Source of the DNA: Auricularia sp. M13
Lineage: Eukaryota > Basidiomycota > Agaricomycetes > Auriculariales > Auriculariaceae
Assembly: GCA_037042915.1 (NCBI GenBank)
Contig: CM073193.1
Location: 2,294,001 to 2,358,000, forward strand
Reading direction: 5' to 3'
DNA length: 64,000 nt
Shown here piece after piece: positions 44,231 to 55,208 of this stretch (its first letter is position 1; every line of letters begins with the position of its first letter). Made by a program: the position numbers and the translations under genes. Below the pieces are notes generated by a model. That model saw nothing but the letters and a program-made list of their open reading frames with translations, ran no database searches and was not told the DNA's origin.

Positions 44231-45204
44231 AAAGCACAAAGGCATTTTTCTTTACTTTGGCACACCTGGATGAATTAATTGTACTCATTGAAGTTCATTA
44301 ACAAACACCAACGATTTCCACAAGTCTTGTTGCAATTGACCGCTCAAGTACAGTTTGTTAATACACTACAGAATGTAGTAAACACAGGTAGAAGTGCCAC
44401 AAAACGGATGTCTATGACTGGATTAGAACTGAGGGTGTTCCAAATCCATTAAGAACACGTACATGTTAACCACTAGTCCAAACTAGAGAAATTACATTCT
44501 TGTAACTTGAGTATAAACTTGTGTTTTTGGGTGCCAGTTCCTCTGTGAGATAACATGGTGAGGATGAGGTTGGAACCCATCATCTTATGACTCTAGACGA
44601 CAAAAAGCCAACAAGAAGATCTGAAGAGATGGGATGGTGGTGCAATGCAGGAGAGAGAGCACCTCTGTGATACATAGATGGTGGAGCAGACACAGGAAGC
44701 TTCAGCTTGTCCCTGGTCCGCTCCCTGGCCCAAAACGTGTCTCGTGCCTCCTTGATCCAGATACTTCAATTTGAGCTTTTGGACCAAACTGGGAGCAGGG
44801 CTTAGAATTCATTAGTAGATGAGTATATCATGGTCAGGACTCATGGTCATTCAGGCTGCAAGGATACTACTCCTGAATTCAAGAACCAAAATAACATAAG
44901 TTTTAACCTTAGCAAGCTTAATCTAACCTAACCTAACATAAGTGTATGAGGGTAACATCTTTTGAGTTATGAATACCTCCTTAGAGCCTCTTCAGGAAAT
45001 CTGCTTAGAACACAAATCCGATATGCTGGCTGAAATTTTCTAATCCTGTACACTAACATGAAATTGAAATTTTAAACAAATCATGTAGCACAGTAGTGTA
45101 CCTAAAATAGTTGACACTAGCAATGTGGCAGCTCTATCAATGCACACAGTGCTAAAAATACATATGCAAGATACATCTTCACAATATTTGTGATGTTTTC
45201 ATAC
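44231..45204. other. AT-rich spacer between the two TGCGCAC arrays
   Basis: No gene recognised. It contains a short (CCTAA) run near 44928-44938. Confidence 0.35.
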
Positions 45205-45465
45205 TGCGCACGGATTTTGTACTTTGCGCACGGATTGTGAAAACTGCGCACGGATATCTGGAGTCTGCGCACGGATTGTGAGACTTGCGCACAAAAGCAC
45301 ATTTCATGCGCACGGATGACCAGGACCCTGCGCACGGATTTTGAAAAGTGCGCACAGACATCTGGACCCTGCGCACGAAAGTTTCAAACCTGCGCACGGA
45401 AGTTCTGCACACGGATATTCTTGTGCACGGATGCGCACGGACCCTGCGCACAGTTTTCTAGGGGT
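45205..45465 (+). repeat. TGCGCAC(GGAT) degenerate array, right
   Basis: Twelve TGCGCAC words, most as TGCGCACGGAT, lie in one orientation over 260 bp, spaced 11-27 bp. They are separated by non-conserved AT-rich linkers, so it is not a strict satellite. It has the same orientation as the array at 43.8-44.2 kb. Confidence 0.75.
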
Positions 45466-45779
45466 CCGCTTGCAACTTAGCTCCTGGCTTTTTGAGGCAT
45501 TTTCAGTCTATTTACTCCCTTTGAATGCTTACTTTTTCAACTTCTGAGCTAGCAGGTGCACAATATCGACATCAGATATACAGGAATCGGCGCGATCAGT
45601 GGTGATCGCACCGAGATCATGGTGCAGCTTCTTGCACTTGGCCGGCGCACACCACGCAGCCGGCCAAACCTCTCTCGTCTTTCCTTGTGCCATGAGCGTG
45701 TGTCGTCGCCCACTCACCGCCCAAGTCGGCGTGCAGACTCAACACCTGGCGCGGCATACACGACAATCTGGCGTCCATA

Positions 45780-47070
45780 TGTATGTCCTGCGTTGACTGC
45801 TCAGATGCTTACGACAGACTCGACTCAGACTCTTCCACGCGCCCTCACTTTCCTTCGCCCCTTGCCCGGCCAACTCAGACTCAGAGGAAATACAGTATAG
45901 GCCAAGATCACGCAGAATATCGCACATTGCACTCTCGCACCGCGTTCTTGTTACGATCAGATATATGGGCAAGGAGACGGGGTGCAGGAGACGGGGTGCA
46001 GAGCGGGCACGGTGAGTGTGGCCAGGGAGAGTGCTGCAGGGTGCGTACATGATTGACCAGGCGGATAAGCTCATAAATGGCGTAGCAAAGCTGGAGCCGT
46101 GTTGTGCCCGGGGTCGTCGAGGATCGTCTGCGCCCTGCCCACGGCGCCGTCAGCAATGGAAGCCGGGCGACGACTGTAGCATTCGGCGAGGGCACACCAG
46201 TGCGGCGCGTGGAGCGCCTTGCGCGCATCCCTGAGTCGCCGCGGATAGTCGACGTGCACTAGGTCGGTGTCGGCGATGTGGAGGACGCTGACGGAGAATA
46301 GACTCGCGCCGTTGTATGCGTACCTGTGCGACCCGCCTGCCCGCTCTCGTCCACGATGCCCAGCCGCCAGACGTCAAGCCTGCGCTCCTGGTGCTTGCCC
46401 GTGGGTCACACTCTGCTCACCGCCGTCAGGATGCCCATCCCCGCCACCTTTGTCGCACCATCGACACATCAGCTCCCAGTCGTCGTCTTCAGTCCATTGA
46501 CCTCGACCGCGTCAGGTCGCGCTGTCGCAGGCAGCGCCCCGCCGCACCGGCGGCTCTCCATCAGCGTTGTGGTACTGTTGGAAGGAGCCCAGCGCGCGAC
46601 TTGCAGCGTGGGACGCACGCAATTCGGACGGTATGTAAGCACTGTTGTTCCTACCTTTTTTGCTGTGCGCTGACGCCGTCTCCGTCTCGCAGTGTCGCGC
46701 AGCACGCTGTTCGTGGCCACCATCATCTCCGGTCGCGTCCCCATTACCCCCGGCTGCAGACCCCACCCACCTGCTCGCTGCGGGTGTCTCAGTGCCGGAC
46801 TCGTCTGCTGCACGTCACGCTCGTCCGTGGCGCGCTCTGCAGTCTGGTCGCGCCTGGGCCGGCTATCCAACATTCTGATGTTGGCGTTGTGCAACACACG
46901 CCTGACGCTGTACACGGGCTCCTCGTCGCTGCTCTTCACAGTGAGTAGCGGTGTCCTTTCATTTCCGTCTTCGCCGTCGCTGACTCAGATCCAGACTCGC
47001 GCGCCCGCCGAGCTCGTCCCCGCCATCATCCTCCCCGCTGCGGCCTATAGGCTCGTCCCTCATCTCCGGC
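45780..47070 (+). pseudogene. Exon-like blocks of an unrecognised gene, decayed
   Basis: Open blocks with splice-like borders lie on the plus strand. One ends before GTATGTAAGC near 46631 (translation includes LSISVVVLLEGAQRATCSVG). A second runs after a TCTCGCAG acceptor (near 46690) to GTGAGTAGC near 46940 and contains LSNILMLALCNTRLTLYTGS. Hydrophobic stretches suggest a membrane protein. I do not recognise the family, and stops and frame changes prevent a full model. It ends where the CCTAA element starts. Confidence 0.3.
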
Positions 47071-47077
47071 TCATCCT

Positions 47078-47569
47078 GAGAACCTGACACTGCCCCCTGG
47101 TTCCAGGAGGATTCCAGGTGGAATTCCGGTGGAAAACCTGCTCCAGACAAAATATTTTCTAAGGGGTAAAAAATTATGTTAGACATCACAAATAAGGTTC
47201 AGAGATGCACAGCCGCCTCAGGAAACATGAAAACGTTCTTGTAACCTAACCTAACCTAACCTAACCTAACCTAACCTAACCCCTAATCTAACCTAACCTA
47301 ACCTAACTCCTAACCTAACCTAACCTAACCTAACCTAACACTTGATCACAGTTTTTGATGAATTTCCACATTGTTTCCAGTGGAATTCCATCGGAATTCG
47401 GCCATTCTGGCCCATCCGATCCAACGGTCCAGTGGAATTCCACCCAAATTCCACCTGAGGGGGTATACCATCAAAATATGATGGATTTGACATTCTGACA
47501 CTTTTTTTGCATAGTTGCATTTTTCCACCTGGAATCCACCTGGAATTGGGGGGCACAGTCACTTACAGG
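47078..47569. mobile_element. CCTAA-core inverted-repeat element, copy A (possible introner)
   Basis: The left end is GAGAACCTGACACTGCCCCC and the right end, read inward on the other strand, is CCTGTAAGTGACTGTGCCCC. Both continue into TTCCAGG and GGATTCCAGGTGGAA, giving inverted ends of about 45 bp. TCATCCT flanks the element at 47071-47077 and 47570-47576. The centre is an array of CCTAA pentamers (47242-47340). On the minus strand the ends read GTAAGTGACTG ... GCAGTGTCAG, that is, a canonical donor and acceptor. Confidence 0.65.
47242..47340 (+). repeat. (CCTAA)n array, TTAGG on the other strand
   Basis: About eighteen CCTAA units, interrupted by CCCTAAT and CTCCTAA variants. The 5-bp unit differs from the TTAGGG telomere repeat of most basidiomycetes. 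It lies inside an inverted-repeat element, so it is part of that element. Confidence 0.85.
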
Positions 47570-47579
47570 TCATCCTCCC

Positions 47580-48360
47580 TCACCATCAACGTCTCAGCGC
47601 GTGCACAGAACGTCCGGCTCGTTCAGCGCGGCGTCATGGCGCGAACTCGCGACGCTGCGTCCGTCGTCCCACCGCGCACCGTCAGGGACTTGCCCTCATC
47701 GCCCTCCCCACCACCAACTCACCCCCGCGGTGGCCACTCAGAGCGACGTGCACATCGCGCATTGGCGCGCGATGCCGTTTCTTCGTCGCTCCCTGCGGTG
47801 AGCGCATGTTACCTTTGTTGTTGTCTTGTCTTGTCTGCTGCTTACACTGCCGCCAGACTTCGCACCCGCGCACCATCATCTGCTCACCATCGCCCATGGC
47901 CATCCCCCGCCCTTGCTATCCCCTCCCTGCCGACTCTTCCTCACTGTCCGCTACCACGCCGTCCTCCCGACCTTGTTGTCTCTCGCGCAAACGAGGTCGA
48001 CGTCGATCAGGTCGCGCTGGCAACTATCAGCGTCTTGACGTGTGGCGCGCTCTCATCGCCGCCAAGCTACTGCATGTTCACCGGCGACTGCGTGGTGTGC
48101 GTCGTCGCAGGCTAGCGTTCTCGTCGTGTTGCACGGTGAGCAGCTCGCCGCGTGTTTCATCTTATTCCCGACGCTGACGTTCTGCCAGGATTGGGAGCGC
48201 GTGATTGCGCCCGCATCTACGCGCGCATTCCATTGGCACTATTCAACCTGTGTGAAGTCAGTCAAAGATATAAGTCTTACTGTGAGATGCCCCGAGCACC
48301 AGTATCAGCAGCGGAGCCGGATCACTGAAGCTGGCCAGTCAGGGCTTGCATAGAAAGCGG
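47580..48360 (+). pseudogene. Decayed exon-like sequence to the right of element A
   Basis: GC-rich open segments lie on the plus strand between 47580 and 48110. There is a possible intron from about 48137 (GTGAGCAGC) to an acceptor TCTGCCAG near 48188, then DWERVIAPASTRAFHWHYST. It may be the continuation of the gene interrupted by element A. No family recognised; the frame is broken. Confidence 0.25.
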
Positions 48361-48704
48361 GGATAACGCCACTTCACCGGTCAGCTGACATGTACGTTTC
48401 TGGACATGAGTACATGATTGCATACTGACATCGCCATGTACAACCGCGAACAGGAATGTCTTGAAATTAGTTAGCAACAATGCCGAAGGAGAAATTTGTA
48501 CTACGGTAAGACTTTTTATTATGTACCTAACTTACTTGCAACGTGAAACAGGCTCGAGTACATCAGCGTCACGGCGGGAAACCCCGAATCTAGGCAAGAC
48601 GATAGTAATACACAATGTGCACAAGCGCAGTCGATGGAATTGTGGATAGGAAGAAACTTCAAGAAAGATCGAGATACCAAGAAAATTTGACGATACTTCA
48701 CAGG

Positions 48705-49021
48705 TCAGCGCGCATCCTCTCGAACTCCTCGCAAGCGGCGATGACACGAATAACAGTAATCAGTCCTTTGGCAGTCGACGGCGACTTGGTCAAGGCGAGA
48801 TATATGAGCAAGACGAGGCCGATGACGATGAGCACGCGGAATAAATGAAGGAGAATAAACTCCAAGCCATCCAGGAGTCGCGCAACCTGAACGCCTACGA
48901 TCTGACGTGCGGGCTGAGCAAAAATGCGAAATCTGATTCAATGAAACAACATACCTCGTCAGACGACCCGCGATACGGTGCTGGAGCACGTCACTGACGA
49001 TGCCTGCCAGCGACGACGCCA
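48705..49021 (-). pseudogene. Small candidate membrane protein, frame unresolved
   Basis: An ATG at 49021 starts MASSLAGIVSDVLQHRIAGR. After a good GTATGT donor and a GCTCAG acceptor, the best downstream frame has VQVARLLDGLEFILLHLFRV and LIVIGLVLLIYLAL, one membrane span, ending FERMRADL and TGA at about 48709. The donor phase does not match that frame, so either another donor is used or the gene is broken. No family recognised. Confidence 0.3.
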
Positions 49022-49114
49022 TGGTGAATAGCGTCGGTGTCACGGCAGAGCGCTCGTCACTCGCCGAGACCGACGCCCAAGAGAGGAGAGAAGGACGAGG
49101 AAGAACGGACAAGC

Positions 49115-49930
49115 GGTACAATTGACCAGACCAAACCTAGGGTACACGCATCTACACCCCACAACCTATATACCCATCCCCAAGGTCCACTGATCCGGTC
49201 CATGGTGATCCCGGAGCTAAAGGGTCCATCCACCATCGTCTCCCATAGTGCTAGCACTCTACCACACCTCCAGTCGAACAGGGTCCGAGACAGGGCGAAG
49301 GTGCCGAGGTATGCCACACATACACACACCCACCGAGTGCACGGACCGAGAAGGAGGGCACCTCCCGAGTACACGGGGAGAGCGCCGAGCTGTTGAAGCC
49401 ACGGGCCGAGGGTCCGAGGATGTAGCCGAGCTTGTACCAGGTGATGATAACCGACCTACTATCCATCCGAGGGGTACCGCACCGACGAGAGGTCCAATAG
49501 AGGCGTTTCCGACCCTCCGAGGTTGCCCAGGGTGACCCACCGAGTCCGCCCGAGGTCCAAAGGGGTTCTGGAGCCTGCCCCGAGCACCACAACGCCCATA
49601 TCCGACGCATACAGCGAGGGGGGAGCTGCCGAACATTGGTCCGAAGGTGAGAAGCCTCCACCGAGCCGAATTGGGGTATGCGCCCGAGGTCCAAAGGGGG
49701 TTCTGGAGCCTGCCCCGAGCACCACAACGCCCATATCCGACGCATACAGCGAGGGGGGAGCTGCCGAACATTGGTCCGAAGGTGAGAAGCCTCCACCGAG
49801 CCGAATTGGGGTATGCACCGAGGTCGTCTCACCCCCTAGGTAGGTAGAGAGCGGCGTGCAGATCATATCCCGAGTTGAACAGCCCGAGGTGTATAACTCT
49901 GGCCGAGTCTCCGTCCGAGGGTAAACAGTG
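49115..49930. repeat. CCGAG-rich LTR-like repeat
   Basis: Over 20 CCGAG words, almost all on the plus strand, fall within 49284-49920. The left edge has GACCAGACCAAACCTAGGG, similar to a word in the LTR-like copies at 40.26 and 59.84 kb. This suggests a related LTR family. No reverse transcriptase or integrase frame was found near it. Confidence 0.5.
49547..49815 (+). repeat. 134-bp tandem duplication inside the CCGAG-rich repeat
   Basis: Positions 49547-49680 and 49681-49815 are nearly identical. They start CGCCCGAGGTCCAAAGGGG and end AATTGGGGTATG. The second copy has one extra G in the G-run. Confidence 0.9.
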
Positions 49931-50183
49931 CGCCGACTGTATGCAGCAGCGACCGAACGCTCGGCGAAGCGGCGTAAAACCCGCGGGCAAGCGGACAGAG
50001 CTTGCGACGGCCGTGATGACCGCAACAGTCGGCGTACCCGCCACGCTTGTCCTGGTCTGCGAGGCGACGAACGCGTCGTCGAGCGTCTTGCTCAGGAGTC
50101 AGAATCGAACGCGGGCGGCGCTGGACGATGACCAGGGGCATCAGCGCCCCAGTCAGTTATGTGAATGCGCACAGCACTCGAGT

Positions 50184-50229
50184 CGTGCTGCTGCGCATCG
50201 TGCTGCTGCGCATCGTGCTGCTGCGCGTC
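50184..50229 (+). repeat. 15-bp unit, three tandem copies
   Basis: CGTGCTGCTGCGCAT is repeated three times, the last with one change (GCGCGT). Confidence 0.85.
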
Positions 50230-50406
50230 ATGAAGGCGCACGCCATGGTCAGGCGCGCGCGGCTGAGGGGGTGTGTAGCGGTCGGCAGCGCGAAATGAGG
50301 CGTGCATGACGGTCGGAGAGAGGAGAAGCTCTGTTTGTGAGCTTTTAACAGCGACCAAACAGAGCTTCCTCTCGCTTCAATTGACCAGCAGCCGTTCGAA
50401 CACGCA

Positions 50407-51560
50407 TTGACACAGGGCGCCGCCAAGGTCGAGGTGTCGATGCGCGCACTGCTGGCGAAGGCAGATGCGGCGCAACCGCGAGAGCCGCGGGGATCGCTGC
50501 GCAAGGACGCGTGGAAGCGACCGCCAGCTACCGCGCCATCATCGAGCGCAGCCGCGAGGACGGCTCAGCTGCGAGGACGGCACACGGACGTCCTCCAGCT
50601 GCTCCAGAGTGACAACACTGCCGAGCTCGATGTCATGAGCCACGCTCATCGACCACATCCACATCGATGCCGCTGCCGCTCACGCGGTCATGTGCGACCA
50701 CGTCGCCCCCAACCTCCGCAATCTCGTCCTCGACTTCCGCATCTGCTGCGTTTTCGATAAGTAGCGGCTGCTGTTGCTGGTACGTCAAATCGCCCTTGTC
50801 GTTCCATTCAAGTTACTGACCGCGATTGCCAGCTCCTCCGCTTTATGATAATGTATGACCATCGCGGTACGCATCCAGGAAAGGTACGCCAGGTCGTCTT
50901 CAGCGTGTTTCGATCGTTACACTGACCACCAGGATGCTCGCCAACGTCGAGGATGCAGTTCTCACAGTCTGTGACGCTGCGCCGAACGACCGAATGTTGT
51001 AGGTACGCGCATTTTTGTCTTTGACCGTTTTCTCCCCGGCTCTCTCGAACACGATGCCATTCCCCAACCTAGCGCTCAAGATCAAGAAGGCGTGCGTGGC
51101 TGAACCCGTTCTCGTACATCAAATTGTCCTTGCTCGACAGGCTGGTGCCGATGCTGACGGTGTTTCTAGTTGACAGACCAGGCTTCAGACGATCAGTACT
51201 GTACGTCCGAACGTTTCTCGTTGGGCAACCGATTGACAAGTCAGTGTGCGGGATTTGCACATAGCTACTGCGTGCTCGGCATGGGAAACGGTGGAGGGAC
51301 GGCTGCGGGAACTGCTGTGAGCAGCGGTGATGGGCATCGCAGCCCGCATTCGCCGCGTCCAGCCTGCGTGCAGACACGGGGCAGTGTCGCCAGCTGGAAG
51401 CCAGGGGCACGCTCACGATTCCGATCGCGAGTCCCGACTGCGAGAACGCTCGACTTGTACATATCTGACAGTAGCTTGTTCGAATGGAGATTCATTTGAA
51501 TCAAGTTGACCTCGGACTTGACCTGAGAATTACAGCTGAAGTTGACATCGGAAAGCTCGG
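50407..51560 (+). pseudogene. Decayed coding sequence, unrecognised
   Basis: The frame from 50407 reads AAKVEVSMRALLAKADAAQ, then HTDVLQLLQSDNTAELDVMS. The apparent continuation, HIDAAAAHAVMCDHVAPNLR then NLVLDFR, is in another frame from about 50650. A single-base indel near 50640-50650 explains this. Downstream blocks to about 51240 have GTAGGTACG- and CCACCAG-type splice-like borders but do not join into one frame. No family recognised. Confidence 0.35.
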
Positions 51561-52080
51561 TCTTGAGTTCAATGACAACAGCCCCAGCTCGATGGGGCTT
51601 GCTTGAGTTTTTTTCAGGACATTCACCAGGATGTGTTGAGCTCGAGGTACATATATTGTGTTCATACTGTGACCAAGTCTCTCGCCGTAGCCGGTTCTAA
51701 GCTCGACACGTGGACATCCGCGCGCAGGACTTGAGTGTCAGCGCAGGACTTGATGGGACTTTGACCTTGCTGGCAGTGCTCATGGCGGGGCATGGGCACG
51801 GTCGGCGGGATTCAGAGCACGACTCGGCATGTAAACCAGAAAAGCATCCGTGCGGTAATATATCCCGATTTATCGTGATTTATCCCAAGATATTTACAAA
51901 TGTATCAATACTAGTATTTTGGGGCACCCAGTGTAGCTATACCACAAAAGATATATCCCGTGTGGTCTAATGACCACAAAGGATAAATCCTGAGTGACTG
52001 AGAGTCTTGCTTTGCTGGTGGCCAAGTATTGCCTTCAGTGCCATTCCCTGCTTCATCATTGATTGATTCTTAAGGGCGAG
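51561..52080. other. Spacer with a short palindromic AT-rich segment
   Basis: Near 51855-51990, words such as ATATATCCCG, GATTTATCCC, GATATATCCC and GGATAAATCC recur. ACCACAAA words pair with TGTGGTC. It may be a small element remnant. No gene seen. Confidence 0.35.
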
Positions 52081-52089
52081 TTTGCATGG

Positions 52090-52560
52090 CTGCTGACAAT
52101 GGCTTGAAAATATCAGCAGCCATTTCTGAGCAGCCACTGGCGAAGCCGATTGAATGCCAATGACCATTCCAACAACAAAAATAAATTAAACACTGATATG
52201 CACAGCTAATGCTGAAGGATTGATGCCATTGCCCATTGATGACCAGCTGCTGGCTAAGCTGATGAAGCGCCGGTGACCATCATGCCAACAAACAGAAATT
52301 AAGCGCCGGTGTGCACACTCGCCACTGAAGGAGAAGAATGTTTGCCAACCAGTATCGGCCATTTCCGACCGGCTGCCGGCGAAGCCAAGGAAGCGCTGGT
52401 CCCCAGGCTGGCCGGCGAACAATAAATTAAGCGACGATGATAATGATGGCCGGTGAAGCATTGGACAGCCCAACGATCAATTTTTGGATCTTTCCGACCA
52501 GTCCCAAGGCCAGTAGCGCCAGCTCCGGGAGTTGCCGGAAGCGCTGGTGGCCGCCGTTGA
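52090..52560. repeat. Degenerate tandem repeat, unit about 115-130 bp
   Basis: Copies are anchored by AACAA...ATAAATTAA (near 52170, 52285 and 52415), each preceded by CAGC(C/T)...CTGGCGAAGC or CTGGCTAAGC words and GCCATT. Three to four units. Confidence 0.55.
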
Positions 52561-52939
52561 GCAGGGGGCGGCCGCCAGTGAGCAGGCTGTGATGGCCGAT
52601 GAGCAGAGGAGGCGGCCGACGAGCACGCGGCAGTGGCCGCCTAAACGACGGCACCGCCTGTCAACGTTGCCAGCGGCTGACGCAGCCTGGCCGCCGGACA
52701 AATTCAAGGGGGGTTGTTCTGATACTGGGAAACCCCCTTCGGATGTATTTTAAGTTCCGTGGTGACTGCCTGGGGTGGTCACTGGACTTGCAGCAAGCAT
52801 CGCGACAACAACTGCGTGCACATCAAAGCCGCTTGTGCCCACGATGCGTTGAAGTTACTGCTCGAGGAGGCAGAAGTCGATGAACACGAGGGTGACGATC
52901 TAGCTGAGAGCGCAACTACGAGGTGAGCTTGCGCGTTCG

Positions 52940-55011
52940 ATGCTTGGCTGGCTGAATGCTAATGGCCCTGCAGCCGAAGCCAAGATTCTGAGGGATTACG
53001 ATGATGAGCGGAGCGTATCCCACCTCAACGTCGGCCCACCAGCATGGGCGCGCATTGCCTCAGATTCTGATGAGGATTCACCCACATTCGCTCTCGTTGA
53101 TCCTATCCTGGACTACTTCTACCTCGGCGAAGATCCTCGTTGCTGCTGTGGGAGTGGTCCGAAGGAATCGGCGCCGGTCCAGGTCATCGACTGCATCGTA
53201 TTCGGACTCTCGTCCGTGTGCGCTGCCCAAATTGAAGTCCAAGTCTGCAGCACCTGCGAGCCCCAAAGCCATCAGAATGCCGGGCCAGACCTGCGCGAGT
53301 TCGGTATCTTCAACTTCAATAATTCCCGCCTGTACACGCACGAGCTTCTCGACAAGTACACTAGCCTCATGACGCTCGCCGAGGTTCCCTTCCACGTGTT
53401 CCATATTTCTGTTTGTCGAGATTATACCAAGTCCTCAATTCCCTTCGTCTGCGAGCAGACATTCCGAACAGCATATTTCTCGTTCTCCAGACTCCAGAAG
53501 CTGGATGTTAGCTTCATCTGCGACATCTGCGGTGAAGAACCCGAGGTCGTCATGTGTGATGGCGTGACTGCTGGCTTCAGAGCCGACTAAGCCGACTTGG
53601 TGACGGAGTCTCTGCGACCTCCTACGACCATTGATCCGCACGCGCCATCGATACTCAGCGTGAAACCGATGCCGGGGGAGACGTCGTTGGTGAATGGCGA
53701 TGTCAGAAAGCGCGCCCAACAGGCAGTTCGATGGCACCTGAAGTTGCGGCAGGGAAAGACGCCTCTCGCTCCAGGCAACGATTTGGAGGAGTCCCTTGAT
53801 GAAGATGTCGATGCTGAGGGAGCGGAGCGCGGGGCGAATAAATGATGCAACAAGAGAGATGCGGAAGATAAGGCCATGAGAAAGAAGTTGCCTGGGATTG
53901 TGGACGAACTCGCGAAGCAGAGCCGTGAATGAGCACAGATGTTCGGCATATATGTAGCGACCGATTTGAAGAGCATCGACAGCACCGTCTTAAAGAATTA
54001 CTTGCATCTATTGGAGCAGGTGGGTTCTTTTCGTTTCCAGGGTAATGTTGTCTCTAACATCGTATCTAGCTGCTGGCATATGAGTTGGTGCTACAGTTCA
54101 CAAACAAAGCGGCGTGGCCCTTTCTCGACATGCTCAAGAACAGCGACGCGGAGGGCATCCTGCCGCTACTCTCACTCGTTCCCACGCTCGCCGTCGTTGC
54201 TCGGTATGAAGTGAAGACGACGAAACAAATCAGCTCTACACTTCAAAGCGTCGCGGGATTTGTTCTTGACCGTTTGCAAACGGTCTTCGCGTCGCTTTTG
54301 CACCACGACCCGGATGAACACCTGATCAAAGAGCATGAGGATTGGCGCGAGGTTCATTTGTATAATGATCCCAGACAGTGACAAAGTTAACACGCATTTC
54401 AGATTGGCACCTTCTACGGACGGCCTCGGATTCGAAACAGATCGGTGTACCCCAACATTCCCGGAGACGGCGCAACCGATCGCGCGACGGTCACAGTGTC
54501 AGGCGGGAAGATGGTGTGCTCCAAGTTTTATCAGACCTATGGCAAGAAAGGCCTAACGGGTGGCTTGATGGCCATCTGGTGCCCGCACAGTGTCTGCTAT
54601 GGGTTTCACTGCATTCCGAAAGGCAAGGGGCGGAACGACGTCCTTTCCGCGCTGTACACTCACTGGGTTCGGCCACCCAAAGTCGTGGTGTACGACTTTG
54701 CCTGTGTGCTGTCCCCATACTGCATGATTTGGGAACCCATCTACTTTGGCGACACTCTGTTTGTTATCGACGGCTTCCATGAGCACGACCACTCCTGCTG
54801 CTCGCCCGCCTGTTTTCTCAGCGCGTACATTGAGTGGTGTGAAAAGTATCGCAACATCAACTCCAGCGCTGGTGAATGTGGGAACTCCAGCCTGCTCAAG
54901 ATCCGCAAGTCGCTCAGTTACATGGGCCAACGCCACGGTATAGTCCTTGTCTATACATTCCTTGCCATTTGGAACCGCATGCGGCAGAAATCGAGAGAGG
55001 CAGCTGCTTAA
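52940..55011 (+). pseudogene. CxC5-type cysteine-cluster gene associated with KDZ transposases, broken
   Basis: The frame from 52940 includes FNNSRLYTHELLDKYTSLMT, then CRDYTKSSIPFVCEQTF, FICDICGEEPEVVMCDGVTA and GFRAD, followed by an in-frame TAA at 53588-53590. The same frame goes on ADLVTESLRPPTTIDPHAPS, which is the family's next block, so the stop is premature. Later exons give NKAAWPFLDMLKNSDAEGIL, then GKKGLTGGLMAIWCPHSVCY, VVVYDFACVLSPYCMIWEP and FVIDGFHEHDHSCCSPACF. The end is NSSAGECGNSSLLKIRKSLS then FLAIWNRMRQKSREAAA. This is the large basidiomycete family annotated with CxC5/CxC6 clusters beside KDZ elements. The last 190 codons are open. Confidence 0.7.
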
Positions 55012-55208
55012 TCACATGGCTTGAGACCCTGTCAATCTGGCGATCATGGATAATCCTGGATAATCCCGAGTGCCTGAACTTCCGTCTGCATTGCTGGTGC
55101 GTCATTTTATTCTGTCTGTCTGCTCAACATCTAACGAAACCATACGGTCGCAGTAAACATTATAATACACCGTGCATTATTATACAAGTAGTTATTGGAA
55201 CCTGAGTT

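Noticed and set aside
45205-45465. CRISPR array
   Set aside because: The repeated word is only 7-12 bp, spacers vary in length, there are no cas genes, and the genome is eukaryotic.
47242-47340. True chromosome-end telomere
   Set aside because: The CCTAA array is internal, interrupted, and flanked by inverted repeats shared with two other copies that are not at ends.
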